Origin: an uncultured Dehalococcoidia bacterium
Lineage (GTDB): Bacteria > Chloroflexota > Dehalococcoidia > Lucifugimonadales > GCA-2712585
Length of the DNA: 5,503 nucleotides
Reading direction: 5' to 3'
Assembly: GCA_913052045.1 (NCBI GenBank)
Contig: CAJXDJ010000076.1
Coordinates: forward strand, 1-5,503
Shown here: positions 1-5,503 of the stretch, piece after piece
How the letters are laid out: each line of letters starts with the position of its first letter
Position numbering within the stretch: position 1 is the stretch's first letter
The notes under the pieces: generated by a model
Seen by the model: only the letters and a program-made list of their open reading frames with translations
Told to the model about the DNA's origin: nothing
The model's database searches: none
Position numbers and translations under genes: made by a program

Positions 1-481
1 CGGCTGCTAAATATATGGGAATTTCAGAACGATAAGGCTTGAATGAAAGTTTGAATTCGTTGAGCCTATATACTTCTCCGTTATATGAAATAGATTCGTC
101 ATGCAATAATGTGCGTATGATATGGACCGTTTCCAGGATTGTACTATATGGTTTTGAATAAGTTAGACCATGTTGTCCTTCCACCTGGATTTTGTGGCTT
201 GAACCCAACCCAAGGATCAAACGTCCCTCTGAATACGCATCTACACAAGCTGCCGACATGGCTATAGTCGGCGCGCTTCTAACATATACGCTACTAATGC
301 TGGTCCCAAGTTTTATGGTCTTTGTAACCAGGGAGCAGGCAGTTAGTAAAGAAAATTGATCACCTCCATTTCCCTCAGTTATCCATATGGAATTGTAGCC
401 TAATTGGTCTGCCAGTTTTGCGCATTTTGCCACGTCTCTGGGGTCTAAACCGCCGCTAAAGCTGATTCCTATATTCTTCAA
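1..481 (-). CDS. LLM-class (luciferase-like) flavin/F420-dependent oxidoreductase, N-terminal half, cut by window edge
   Basis: The 160 visible codons form the N-terminal half of a luciferase-like TIM-barrel oxidoreductase; full members usually have about 330 residues. The family uses FMN or coenzyme F420 to oxidise or reduce varied substrates in the cytoplasm. Seen: the opening strand KNIGISFSGG, then DVAKCAKLADQLGYNSIWITEG (residues 16-36, split helix and strand), the block GTSISSVYVRSAPTIAMSAA (59-78), and DAYSEGRLILGLGSS (81-95), which matches the family pattern ending in GRF.LGLG.S. The overall pattern looks more like methylene-H4MPT reductase (Mer)-type proteins than alkanesulfonate monooxygenase, but substrate and cofactor cannot be told. 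The start is a TTG 1 base after the sulfite oxidase-like stop, with AAAGAGG 7 bases upstream; no ATG or GTG suits the fold's N-terminus. The arrangement implies co-transcription and probably translational coupling. The C-terminal half lies beyond base 1. Confidence 0.9.
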   Translation of the reverse strand, partial: MKNIGISFSGGLDPRDVAKCAKLADQLGYNSIWITEGNGGDQFSLLTACSLVTKTIKLGTSISSVYVRSAPTIAMSAACVDAYSEGRLILGLGSSHKIQVEGQHGLTYSKPYSTILETVHIIRTLLHDESISYNGEVYRLNEFKLSFKPYRSEIPIYLAA

Positions 482-482
482 C

Positions 483-1565
483 TTAAGGCCTCTTTGAGGC
501 TACTCTGATAGCGATAGATTGTATGCAGTTATTAGCGTATCCTCTAAAGTTCCAGGGTACATTGCTCGGTTGGACATTACCTTTTGAATCGTAGGCTCTG
601 GCTTTCACAATAAAATGGCCTGTATTATTAGCTTGCCATGTGAATTCCCACTTACGCCATGCTGTAGGGGATTGGTTATTAATTAGACGGGCTTGGTTCC
701 ACGTTGTTCCTCCGTCAACGCTGATCTCTACTTTAGTGACGAGACCCCATCCAGACCACGCGAATCCGCTAAAGGTAAATGGGCCTTTGTAAATTACTTC
801 TCCGTGTCTAGGTGTTGAGATGAGAGTTTTAACACCTAGTTTCGTTACAGGTTCACCAAGTGTCCTGCCTTCTGCTCCTTCGGGGACAAGAATATAACGA
901 TTTTTCTGAAAAAATCCGTTAAAAGAATGTTCAGTAGCTTCAATGGATACTAACCATTTAACTGATGCCATACCGTACCATCCGGGTACCATAAGTCTTA
1001 AAGGGAATCCGTGATCTCGTGTTAGTGGAGAGCCATTCATTTCGTAAGCCAAAAGTATGTTTTCATCCCTTACTTGGTCTAATGTTAAACTTCGTTGGTA
1101 GGTTAGTGTATTGGAGAATACCGCCCCATCCTCTTCTTCCGTCCCTAAGTCTCCTCCAGAAAATATGATTTCCTTAGCTGTTGATTTTAGGTCGGCAAGA
1201 TCCAAGATGGTATTGAGAGAGACTCCCATAAATGTTCCAGTACTAACTGCGCCATGGTTGAATTGAATACCTTCTGCTTCTGGCATCATATAGCTCCGGC
1301 TATTACCAGCACATTCTAGAGTTATGTCCAATTCTTTTTTAGGTAAAGCGCGTATGGCATTCATAGTAAGGGAGAGCGGTGAATTGATGTGTCCTTTTAC
1401 CTCCAGATTCCAAGTCGTTTCTGAAAAATCCGGGACCTCTAAATAATGATTTCGTATATAAAAGTTTTCCGTTGGAGTTATGAATGATCCGAGATTTGCT
1501 ACTCTAGATTCCTTCACTAGGGGGTCATAGGAGACATGATTTAATTCGGAATACGATTCAGTCAT
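483..1565 (-). CDS. Sulfite oxidase-family molybdopterin-dependent oxidoreductase (cytoplasmic form)
   Basis: A 360-residue molybdenum-cofactor enzyme of the sulfite oxidase family, which oxidises sulfite to sulfate or handles related oxo-transfer substrates. Residues about 30-225 form the Mo-pterin domain: FYIRNH (35-40), LECAGNSRSYM (83-93) with Cys85 as the probable Mo ligand, and DHGFPLRLMVPGWYGMASVK (184-203), a cofactor-binding and core block. Residues about 240-350 are the Mo-co dimerisation domain, with VEISVDGGTTWNQARL (279-294) and a W-rich beta sandwich. Arg38, Cys85 and Tyr224 appear to match chicken sulfite oxidase Arg138, Cys185 and Tyr322; the Arg-Cys spacing (47) is identical. 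There is no signal peptide, Tat motif, heme domain or transmembrane segment, so it is probably soluble and cytoplasmic, with an unknown electron acceptor. The ATG has GAGGT 6 bases upstream. It lies 43 bases after the cupin and 1 base before the LLM gene. True sulfite activity is likely but unproven. Confidence 0.9.
   Translation of the reverse strand: MTESYSELNHVSYDPLVKESRVANLGSFITPTENFYIRNHYLEVPDFSETTWNLEVKGHINSPLSLTMNAIRALPKKELDITLECAGNSRSYMMPEAEGIQFNHGAVSTGTFMGVSLNTILDLADLKSTAKEIIFSGGDLGTEEEDGAVFSNTLTYQRSLTLDQVRDENILLAYEMNGSPLTRDHGFPLRLMVPGWYGMASVKWLVSIEATEHSFNGFFQKNRYILVPEGAEGRTLGEPVTKLGVKTLISTPRHGEVIYKGPFTFSGFAWSGWGLVTKVEISVDGGTTWNQARLINNQSPTAWRKWEFTWQANNTGHFIVKARAYDSKGNVQPSNVPWNFRGYANNCIQSIAIRVASKRP
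489..495 (-). promoter_or_regulatory. Ribosome binding site for the TTG-initiated LLM oxidoreductase gene
   Basis: AAAGAGG on the minus strand ends 7 bases before the TTG at 481-479. It lies within the last codons of the sulfite oxidase-like gene. It decides the start, because no ATG or GTG start is suitably placed and the translated N-terminus matches the beginning of LLM-family proteins. Confidence 0.6.
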
Positions 1566-1608
1566 GGAAAGACCTCGCAGATTTTGGTGAGTGTTGTCAG
1601 ATTTATCC

Positions 1609-1971
1609 CTATAGTATCTCTGTGGTGCTTCCGACTGAAGTAATTGTTATATGGGTAAACTCGGAATTGTCTGTTGCACCATGCCAGTGCTTTTCTCCAG
1701 CTGCTACATGGATTGTGGTACCAGAGGAGACTATATATTCTTGGTATTCAGTTGCAACTATACCTGTACCATTCGTGACATACAAAATCTGATCGCTCGA
1801 ATGTACATGGAACTTATTCCGGGCTCCCTTTTCGAAGCTAATCATAGCCATATTAAAGAATTTGCTGTTATCGGAGTTTACAAAACCCTGACTAAAAACT
1901 TTTCCTCCGAAGAAGATTGGTCGATTAGTAGCTTCTTCTTTTGCTACCTCGGGCTGTTTAATTATTCGCAT
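1609..1971 (-). CDS. Small single-domain cupin, metal-binding (hydroxynitrile-lyase-like cupin group)
   Basis: A 120-residue single-domain cupin beta barrel. Motif 1 is G49-A-R-N-K-F-H55-V-H57-S-S-D-Q61 and motif 2 is G84...A91-G92-E93-K94-H95-W96-H97-G98-A99. The ligand set His55, His57, Gln61, His95 matches, at nearly the same positions, the Mn-binding set His53, His55, Gln59, His94 of the small bacterial cupin (R)-hydroxynitrile lyase GtHNL; the GEKHWHGA block is shared. In this group Gln replaces the usual cupin Glu. That shows a metal-binding active site but does not establish lyase activity: most relatives are uncharacterised or called quercetin-dioxygenase-like. The ATG is preceded by GGAG 6 bases upstream. 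It is first in the minus-strand cluster, about 45 bases downstream of a predicted transcription start and 43 bases before the sulfite oxidase-like gene, so probably co-transcribed with it. The role in that unit is unknown. Confidence 0.88.
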   Translation of the reverse strand: MRIIKQPEVAKEEATNRPIFFGGKVFSQGFVNSDNSKFFNMAMISFEKGARNKFHVHSSDQILYVTNGTGIVATEYQEYIVSSGTTIHVAAGEKHWHGATDNSEFTHITITSVGSTTEIL

Positions 1972-2023
1972 GGTGCTCTCCAGGCAGACAGTTTTTATAA
2001 GATGATTTGGTGAAGTCTAGCTA

Positions 2024-2052
2024 ATTCTATCAGCAAAATATATGAGAGCCAA
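2024..2052 (-). promoter_or_regulatory. Predicted sigma70-type promoter for the cupin / sulfite oxidase / LLM cluster
   Basis: Read on the minus strand: TTGGCT (2052-2047, 4 of 6 to TTGACA), a 17-base spacer, and TAGAAT (2029-2024, 5 of 6 to TATAAT). Transcription would start near 2017, giving a leader of about 45 bases before the cupin ATG. Prediction by pattern only. Confidence 0.45.
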
Positions 2053-2063
2053 CACGGGTTACT

Positions 2064-2075
2064 TATTGAGCAATA
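2064..2075. repeat. Short inverted repeat midway between the divergent promoters (possible operator)
   Basis: TATTG and CAATA flank a 2-base centre (AG). The element sits between the two predicted -35 boxes, upstream of both promoters, where a regulator of both clusters could bind. Arms of 5 bases arise by chance easily, so this is weak evidence. Confidence 0.2.
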
Positions 2076-2099
2076 GATGCCTACACAGTGAAGTGATTG

Positions 2100-2128
2100 T
2101 TGCGAAACTTTTCAGGCAGTAGGATAAT
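2100..2128 (+). promoter_or_regulatory. Predicted sigma70-type promoter for hemA-hemL
   Basis: TTGCGA (2100-2105, 4 of 6 to TTGACA), a 17-base spacer, and GATAAT (2123-2128, 5 of 6 to TATAAT). The start would be near 2135, leaving a leader of about 44 bases before the TTG of hemA. GATAAT is repeated inverted as ATTATC at 2147-2152, which could matter for regulation or be coincidence. No riboswitch-sized leader fits here. Confidence 0.45.
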
Positions 2129-2167
2129 AGTGTTCACTCATATCGCATTATCTAGGCTGTGTGTCTC

Positions 2168-2173
2168 AGGGGG
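2168..2173 (+). promoter_or_regulatory. Ribosome binding site deciding the hemA TTG start
   Basis: AGGGGG is followed by five T residues and then the TTG at 2179-2181. The upstream GTG at 2161 has only a weak AGG in front of it. This site therefore favours the TTG, which also gives the N-terminus typical of glutamyl-tRNA reductase. Confidence 0.55.
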
Positions 2174-2178
2174 TTTTT

Positions 2179-3441
2179 TTGCGCATCTTGCTAATGGGGC
2201 TTAACCACAAAACGGCCCCTCTAGAGATTAGAGAAAAGCTTTCTTTTTCTGGAGAGGGACTCACTCAGGCCCTTACCGAATTTAGAAGTTATGTTCCGCA
2301 GGGTATAATTTTATCTACGTGCAATCGAACTGAGGCCTACGTAGTTACAGATTCCATCGAGGAAACTAGGACTACTGTTCTGAAGTTCTTGTCTGGATTT
2401 TATGACAGAGATCAATTTAACTTGTGGCCGTATCTTTATTCTTCGGTCGACATGGATGCCGTTCGTCATCTGTTTGGAGTTGCCTCGGGTCTGGATTCCA
2501 TGATCATTGGTGAGCCACAGATTTTGGGCCAGGTACGACAAGCCCTAACTGTCGCATCAAGGTCCAATAAACCTGGTCTTACCATTTCGAGACTGTTCCA
2601 TTACGCTTTACGGGCGGGTCGCCGAGTAAGAGACGAAACTAGTATTGGCCGGCACTCGCTCTCTGTGAGTTTTGCCGGAGCAAAATTCACAGAGAGCATT
2701 GTAGGAGATTTGAGTAATAGTACCGTTTTACTCGTTGGCACAGGTGAGGTTGGTCGGGCCATAGGTCGCGCGATATCATCACTAGGCGTGGGAAAACTGA
2801 ATGTTTCCAACAGAACTTTAGCTCGATCTAAAGAAACAGCCGAGGAACTTAATGGATCAAGTATTCCATTTGAAAAGATATGGGATGCTTTGATCGACGC
2901 GGACGTAGTTATATGTTCAACAAACTCGCCTGGGCACGTTTTTTCAAAGAGAAATATGGTTGAGAGTCTTACCAAACGGAATAATAGGCCACTGTTTGTG
3001 TTCGACCTGGCCGTACCTAGGGATGTGGATCCCGCAATAGCGAAACTAGATAATGTTCAATTATATAATCTAGATGATCTGCAAAATATTGTTGAACAAA
3101 ATAGACTAAATCGGCAAGATTCTGTGTGTGAAGCCGAATTTATCATAAACGAGGAGGTCGACAGATTTGATCGCTGGTTTTCTTCCTTAGAGGCGATCCC
3201 CGTTATAAAGCGGATGAAAGAAGAAATAGAAACAATACGTAAGACGGAACTAGAAAAGGCACTTTTGCGGTTACCTAATTTGAGTTTTGAAGAAACTAGG
3301 ATTATCGAAAGATTAAGTTTATCGATAGTCGACAAATTTATGCATAAACCTATAGCTGCCTTGAAAGATCCAATAAATCCACTCCATGTAGAAATAATGA
3401 AGAAAGTTTATGGTATAGGAGTAGAAGGACAGGATGAATAG
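2179..3441 (+). CDS. hemA: Glutamyl-tRNA reductase
   Basis: Reduces glutamyl-tRNA(Glu) with NADPH to glutamate-1-semialdehyde, the first committed step of the C5 route to 5-aminolevulinate. From the TTG start it has 420 residues, normal for the family. Catalytic domain: MRILLMGLNHKTAP (1-14), ILSTCNRTEAY (44-54) with nucleophile Cys48, and GLDSMIIGEPQILGQVRQAL (104-123). Then the linker RRVRDETSIG (148-157), the NADPH-binding VLLVGTGEVGRA (183-194), NVSNRT (208-213), and FDLAVPRDVDP (275-285). The dimerisation helices occupy about 310-420. Start choice: TTG at 2179 has AGGGGG 5 bases upstream and gives the usual N-terminus; the in-frame GTG at 2161 would add six residues (MSQGVF) that the family lacks, and ATG 2194 would cut into the first strand. 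The end overlaps hemL by 8 bases. A 40-base inverted repeat lies at about residues 160-173. Identity is certain; the exact start is probable. Confidence 0.96.
   Translation: MRILLMGLNHKTAPLEIREKLSFSGEGLTQALTEFRSYVPQGIILSTCNRTEAYVVTDSIEETRTTVLKFLSGFYDRDQFNLWPYLYSSVDMDAVRHLFGVASGLDSMIIGEPQILGQVRQALTVASRSNKPGLTISRLFHYALRAGRRVRDETSIGRHSLSVSFAGAKFTESIVGDLSNSTVLLVGTGEVGRAIGRAISSLGVGKLNVSNRTLARSKETAEELNGSSIPFEKIWDALIDADVVICSTNSPGHVFSKRNMVESLTKRNNRPLFVFDLAVPRDVDPAIAKLDNVQLYNLDDLQNIVEQNRLNRQDSVCEAEFIINEEVDRFDRWFSSLEAIPVIKRMKEEIETIRKTELEKALLRLPNLSFEETRIIERLSLSIVDKFMHKPIAALKDPINPLHVEIMKKVYGIGVEGQDE
2658..2697. repeat. Near-perfect 40-base inverted repeat (18-pair hairpin) inside hemA
   Basis: The outer arms GCTCTCTGTGA (2658-2668) and TCACAGAGAGC (2687-2697) are exact reverse complements. 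Next come G2669 and T2686, a G-U wobble in RNA. Inner arms TTTTGC (2670-2675) and GCAAAA (2680-2685) are again exact, around the loop CGGA. Pairing ends outside 2658/2697. It encodes about residues 160-173 of HemA (around SLSVSFAGAKFTES). No T-tract follows, so it is not a terminator. In my hand comparison with E. coli HemA the protein has no extra residues here, so it is not an obvious inserted palindromic element. Confidence 0.8.
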
Positions 3442-4723
3442 AAGTAGGTCAGATAAATTATTCGATATGGCCAAAAACTACATTCCTGGAGGGGTTAATA
3501 GTCCGGTCCGTTCGTGGAAAGCTGTAGGTGGCGTACCGCTTTTTATAAAATCCGGGAAGGGTTCCATAGTCTGGGATGTTGACGACAACCAATACATAGA
3601 TTTCGTGGGTTCATGGGGCCCTCTTATACACGGGCACGCTCATCCTGCTATCTTACCGAGGATTCACGAGGCTATTACTAGAGGTACAGGTTTTGGTGCC
3701 CCTACCGAAGTTGAAACTAAATTAGCCGAAAAAATAGTTAAAGCTATTCCTTCAATAGAAATGGTGAGATTCGTTAATTCAGGCACTGAGGCTACCATGT
3801 CTGCTATCCGTTTAGCTCGCGCTTACACTGGAAAAGATAAGGTTATTAAATTTAGTGGAGGGTATCATGGGCACGGTGATGGATTTTTAGTTAAGAGTAA
3901 TTCTTCTATGCTTGGTGATAGTATTCCTGACAGCACTGGTATACCTATTTCATTTGCTAAGGAGACGCTCATCGCTGAGTACAATGACCTATCAATGGTT
4001 GAGGGATTGTTCCAATCTCAGGGGCGATCTATAGCCTGTGTGATAGTGGAGCCAGTCGCTGGGAACATGGGTGTTATCCCTCCGGATAAGGGATTTCTCC
4101 AAGGATTGCGAAAATTAACACTTGATAACGATTCTCTATTAGTTTTTGATGAGGTTATAACCGGGTTTAGAGTTGCTTATGGTGGAGCTCAATCCTTTTA
4201 TGGGGTTAAACCAGATATAACATGCCTTGGAAAAATTATAGGAGGCGGATTGCCTGTGGGCTGTTACGGGGCCTCTAAAGATATTATGAGGTTAGTATCC
4301 CCTCTTGGCCAGGTGTATCAAGCTGGTACCCTTTCGGGTAATCCAGTAGCAATGACGGCAGGGATAGCCACGTTGGAGTTATTACAGGAACCTGGTGTGT
4401 ATCAACAACTGGAACTTAATGGATCTAAGCTAAGCCAGGTTTTTGTGGATGCCTTCAGTAAAATAGAGAAAAACGTTCTAGTAAACAGGGTAGGATCTAT
4501 GATGACCTTGTTTATAACCGATCAGGAGTTTGTAAAAGATTGGACTACAGCACGTCGCTGTGACACTAGCGCATATGGAGCCTTTTTTCACAGTATGCTT
4601 AAATTCGGTGTTTATATGCCGCCTGCCCCGTTAGAGGCGCTCTTTGTTTCAACAACTCATTCAGATGAACAAATTGACCAAGTGTCAGAAGCAATTTATA
4701 TGGCGGTAGAAGCGTTGCGATAG
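3434..4723 (+). CDS. hemL: Glutamate-1-semialdehyde 2,1-aminomutase
   Basis: A PLP-dependent fold-type I enzyme that converts glutamate-1-semialdehyde, the product of HemA, into 5-aminolevulinate. At 429 residues it is full length. Seen in order: PGGVNSPVRSW (18-28), DFVGSWGPLIHGHAHP (56-71), RFVNSGTEATMSAIRLAR (112-129, phosphate and PLP site), FSGGYHGHGDGFLV (140-153), VEPVAGNMGV (205-214), LVFDEVITGFRV (236-247) with the PLP-contacting Asp239, LGKIIGGGLPVGCYGA (265-280) with Lys267 as the probable Schiff-base lysine, and YQAGTLSGNPVAMTAG (295-310). The TLSGNP and VNSPVR blocks separate it from ornithine and other class III aminotransferases. Its ATG overlaps the hemA stop by 8 bases, with GAAGGA 4 bases upstream, so the two are probably translationally coupled and made together; the unstable semialdehyde is known to be channelled from HemA to HemL. 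No terminator is seen before the next gene. Confidence 0.97.
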   Translation: MNRSRSDKLFDMAKNYIPGGVNSPVRSWKAVGGVPLFIKSGKGSIVWDVDDNQYIDFVGSWGPLIHGHAHPAILPRIHEAITRGTGFGAPTEVETKLAEKIVKAIPSIEMVRFVNSGTEATMSAIRLARAYTGKDKVIKFSGGYHGHGDGFLVKSNSSMLGDSIPDSTGIPISFAKETLIAEYNDLSMVEGLFQSQGRSIACVIVEPVAGNMGVIPPDKGFLQGLRKLTLDNDSLLVFDEVITGFRVAYGGAQSFYGVKPDITCLGKIIGGGLPVGCYGASKDIMRLVSPLGQVYQAGTLSGNPVAMTAGIATLELLQEPGVYQQLELNGSKLSQVFVDAFSKIEKNVLVNRVGSMMTLFITDQEFVKDWTTARRCDTSAYGAFFHSMLKFGVYMPPAPLEALFVSTTHSDEQIDQVSEAIYMAVEALR

Positions 4724-4746
4724 ATATTAGTAAGGTGAGAACAGGG

Positions 4747-5503
4747 ATGCAAATCATTGAGATAGATCGACAAAAACGACTGAGAGATCAGCCCAATACT
4801 GGCCATAACAGATGGCATCCGGACGTAGAGCCTAAAATTGAGGTGGAAGAGGGAGAAGAGGTCGTATTGCAAACCAGAGATGCTTCAGACGGATTAATCC
4901 CTTTTGGTTCTACGGTAAAGGAACTAGTAAATTTCCCGCGTGGGGTTGTACATCCATTAACTGGCCCTGTTTATATAAAGGGGGCAGCTCCAGGCGACCT
5001 ATTGGAGGTAGAGTATTTAGACATTATTTCAGAAAACCATGGTTATACGAGATTTGGTCCAAACACAGGATTCCTGAAGGATCTCTACACAGATCCGTTT
5101 ATTGTTCATTGGACTATTGATGAAAGATTTGCAACGTCAGACTCTTTACCAGGTGTACGTATTCCTGCCATGTGTTTCATGGGCACAGCTGGATTAGCTC
5201 CATCTCATCTACAACTTGGAGAGTGGAACAAGAGAGAGGTGGAACTTGTAAATCGTGGCGGCAATGCATTACTACCGGATCCAATTGATGCGGTACCAGG
5301 TGATGGGTCTGTTGCCACTGAGGGTCTTCGTACTATGCCACCTAGGGAAAATTGCGGAAATGCTGACATTAAGCAGCTGACCAAAGGTTCAAGTCTTTAC
5401 ATCCCTGTTAGTGTTTATGGAGGACTCTACTCGGTTGGCGATGCACATTTTGCTCAAGGTGACGGTGAGGTTTGTGTTACAGCTATAGAAATGGGTGCTA
5501 CCT
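4747..5503 (+). CDS. Acetamidase/formamidase-family amidase, N-terminal part, cut by window edge
   Basis: The 252 visible codons belong to the FmdA/AmdA family, which hydrolyses formamide, acetamide or other small amides to ammonia and the acid; members are often about 300-410 residues, so the C-terminus is missing. Seen: TGHNRWHPDVEPKIEVEEGE (18-37), the typical family opening; FPRGVVHPLTGPVYIKGAAPGD (63-84); RENCGNADIKQLTKGSSLYIP (200-220), and GGLYSVGDAHFAQGDGEVC (225-243), the most diagnostic block. No signal peptide, so cytoplasmic. The ATG has AGGTGAG 7 bases upstream and lies 23 bases after the hemL stop with no terminator between, so it is probably read from the hemA promoter. A link to heme synthesis is not obvious; co-transcription may be incidental. 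The true substrate is unknown, since many family members are assigned by homology only. Confidence 0.92.
   Translation, partial: MQIIEIDRQKRLRDQPNTGHNRWHPDVEPKIEVEEGEEVVLQTRDASDGLIPFGSTVKELVNFPRGVVHPLTGPVYIKGAAPGDLLEVEYLDIISENHGYTRFGPNTGFLKDLYTDPFIVHWTIDERFATSDSLPGVRIPAMCFMGTAGLAPSHLQLGEWNKREVELVNRGGNALLPDPIDAVPGDGSVATEGLRTMPPRENCGNADIKQLTKGSSLYIPVSVYGGLYSVGDAHFAQGDGEVCVTAIEMGAT

Noticed and set aside
1566..1608. Possible promoter or terminator between the cupin and sulfite oxidase-like genes
   Set aside because: No convincing -35/-10 pair or stem-loop is visible; only the ribosome binding site is supported.
1651..2013. Plus-strand open frame of 120 codons opposite the cupin
   Set aside because: It is antisense to a clear cupin gene, its translation resembles no family, and it runs into the promoter region.
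1981..2119. CAGGCAG occurring twice (1981-1987 and 2113-2119) as a possible regulator direct repeat
   Set aside because: Only 7 bases, not symmetric about the promoters, and one copy overlaps a ribosome binding site; chance is the simpler explanation.
2311..2541. Minus-strand open frame opposite hemA
   Set aside because: Antisense to the conserved catalytic domain of HemA, with no family-like motifs.
2658..2697. Hairpin as a Rho-independent terminator or as an inserted palindromic element
   Set aside because: No T-tract follows, it lies mid-gene, and by hand comparison HemA has the same length as E. coli HemA across this segment, so no insertion is visible.
2601..2975. Minus-strand open frame of 124 codons opposite hemA
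   Set aside because: Antisense to the NADPH-binding domain; low-complexity Ser/Thr/Pro-rich translation typical of a shadow frame.
3057..3335. Minus-strand open frame opposite the hemA 3' part
   Set aside because: Ser/Ile-rich translation with no recognisable domain, fully inside hemA.
4724..4746. Possible terminator between hemL and the amidase gene
   Set aside because: Only 23 bases, no hairpin or T-run; the stretch is taken up by the ribosome binding site of the amidase gene.

Overview
The window holds six protein genes in two divergent clusters around a 207-base control region at about 1972-2178. It is moderately AT-rich. I see no RNA gene, CRISPR array, insertion sequence, origin or convincing Rho-independent terminator. 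Coding is dense: no gene-free stretch reaches 300 bases.

Left (minus-strand) cluster, in transcription order: a small single-domain cupin (1609-1971), a molybdenum-cofactor oxidoreductase of the sulfite oxidase family without a signal peptide (483-1565), and the N-terminal half of a luciferase-like (LLM) flavin/F420-dependent oxidoreductase that leaves the window at base 1. The last two genes are 1 base apart. The LLM gene starts with TTG and has its ribosome binding site inside the end of the sulfite oxidase gene. One reading is a small redox or organosulfur unit: the LLM enzyme could release sulfite from an organic sulfonate and the molybdoenzyme could oxidise it. This is inference from adjacency and family membership only.

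Right (plus-strand) cluster: hemA (glutamyl-tRNA reductase) and hemL (glutamate-1-semialdehyde aminomutase), which overlap by 8 bases and give the two steps from glutamyl-tRNA to 5-aminolevulinate (the C5 tetrapyrrole route). An acetamidase/formamidase-family amidase follows 23 bases after hemL and is cut by the right edge. hemB, hemC and hemD, often neighbours of hemA in other bacteria, are not here.

Both clusters have a plausible sigma70-type promoter with a 17-base spacer in the shared intergenic region. hemA very probably starts at a TTG at 2179 rather than the upstream GTG at 2161.

The most unusual non-coding signal is a 40-base near-perfect inverted repeat inside hemA (2658-2697). It can form an 18-pair stem with a four-base loop, in a part of the protein that shows no insertion relative to E. 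coli HemA.

Organism: a bacterium using the C5 heme route, tolerant of TTG starts, with an LLM enzyme, a soluble sulfite oxidase-like enzyme and an acetamidase/formamidase in one neighbourhood. This would suit an environmental Chloroflexota lineage such as the marine SAR202 group, known for many LLM-type monooxygenases. That assignment is a low-confidence guess. I did not find a clearly new multi-gene system.
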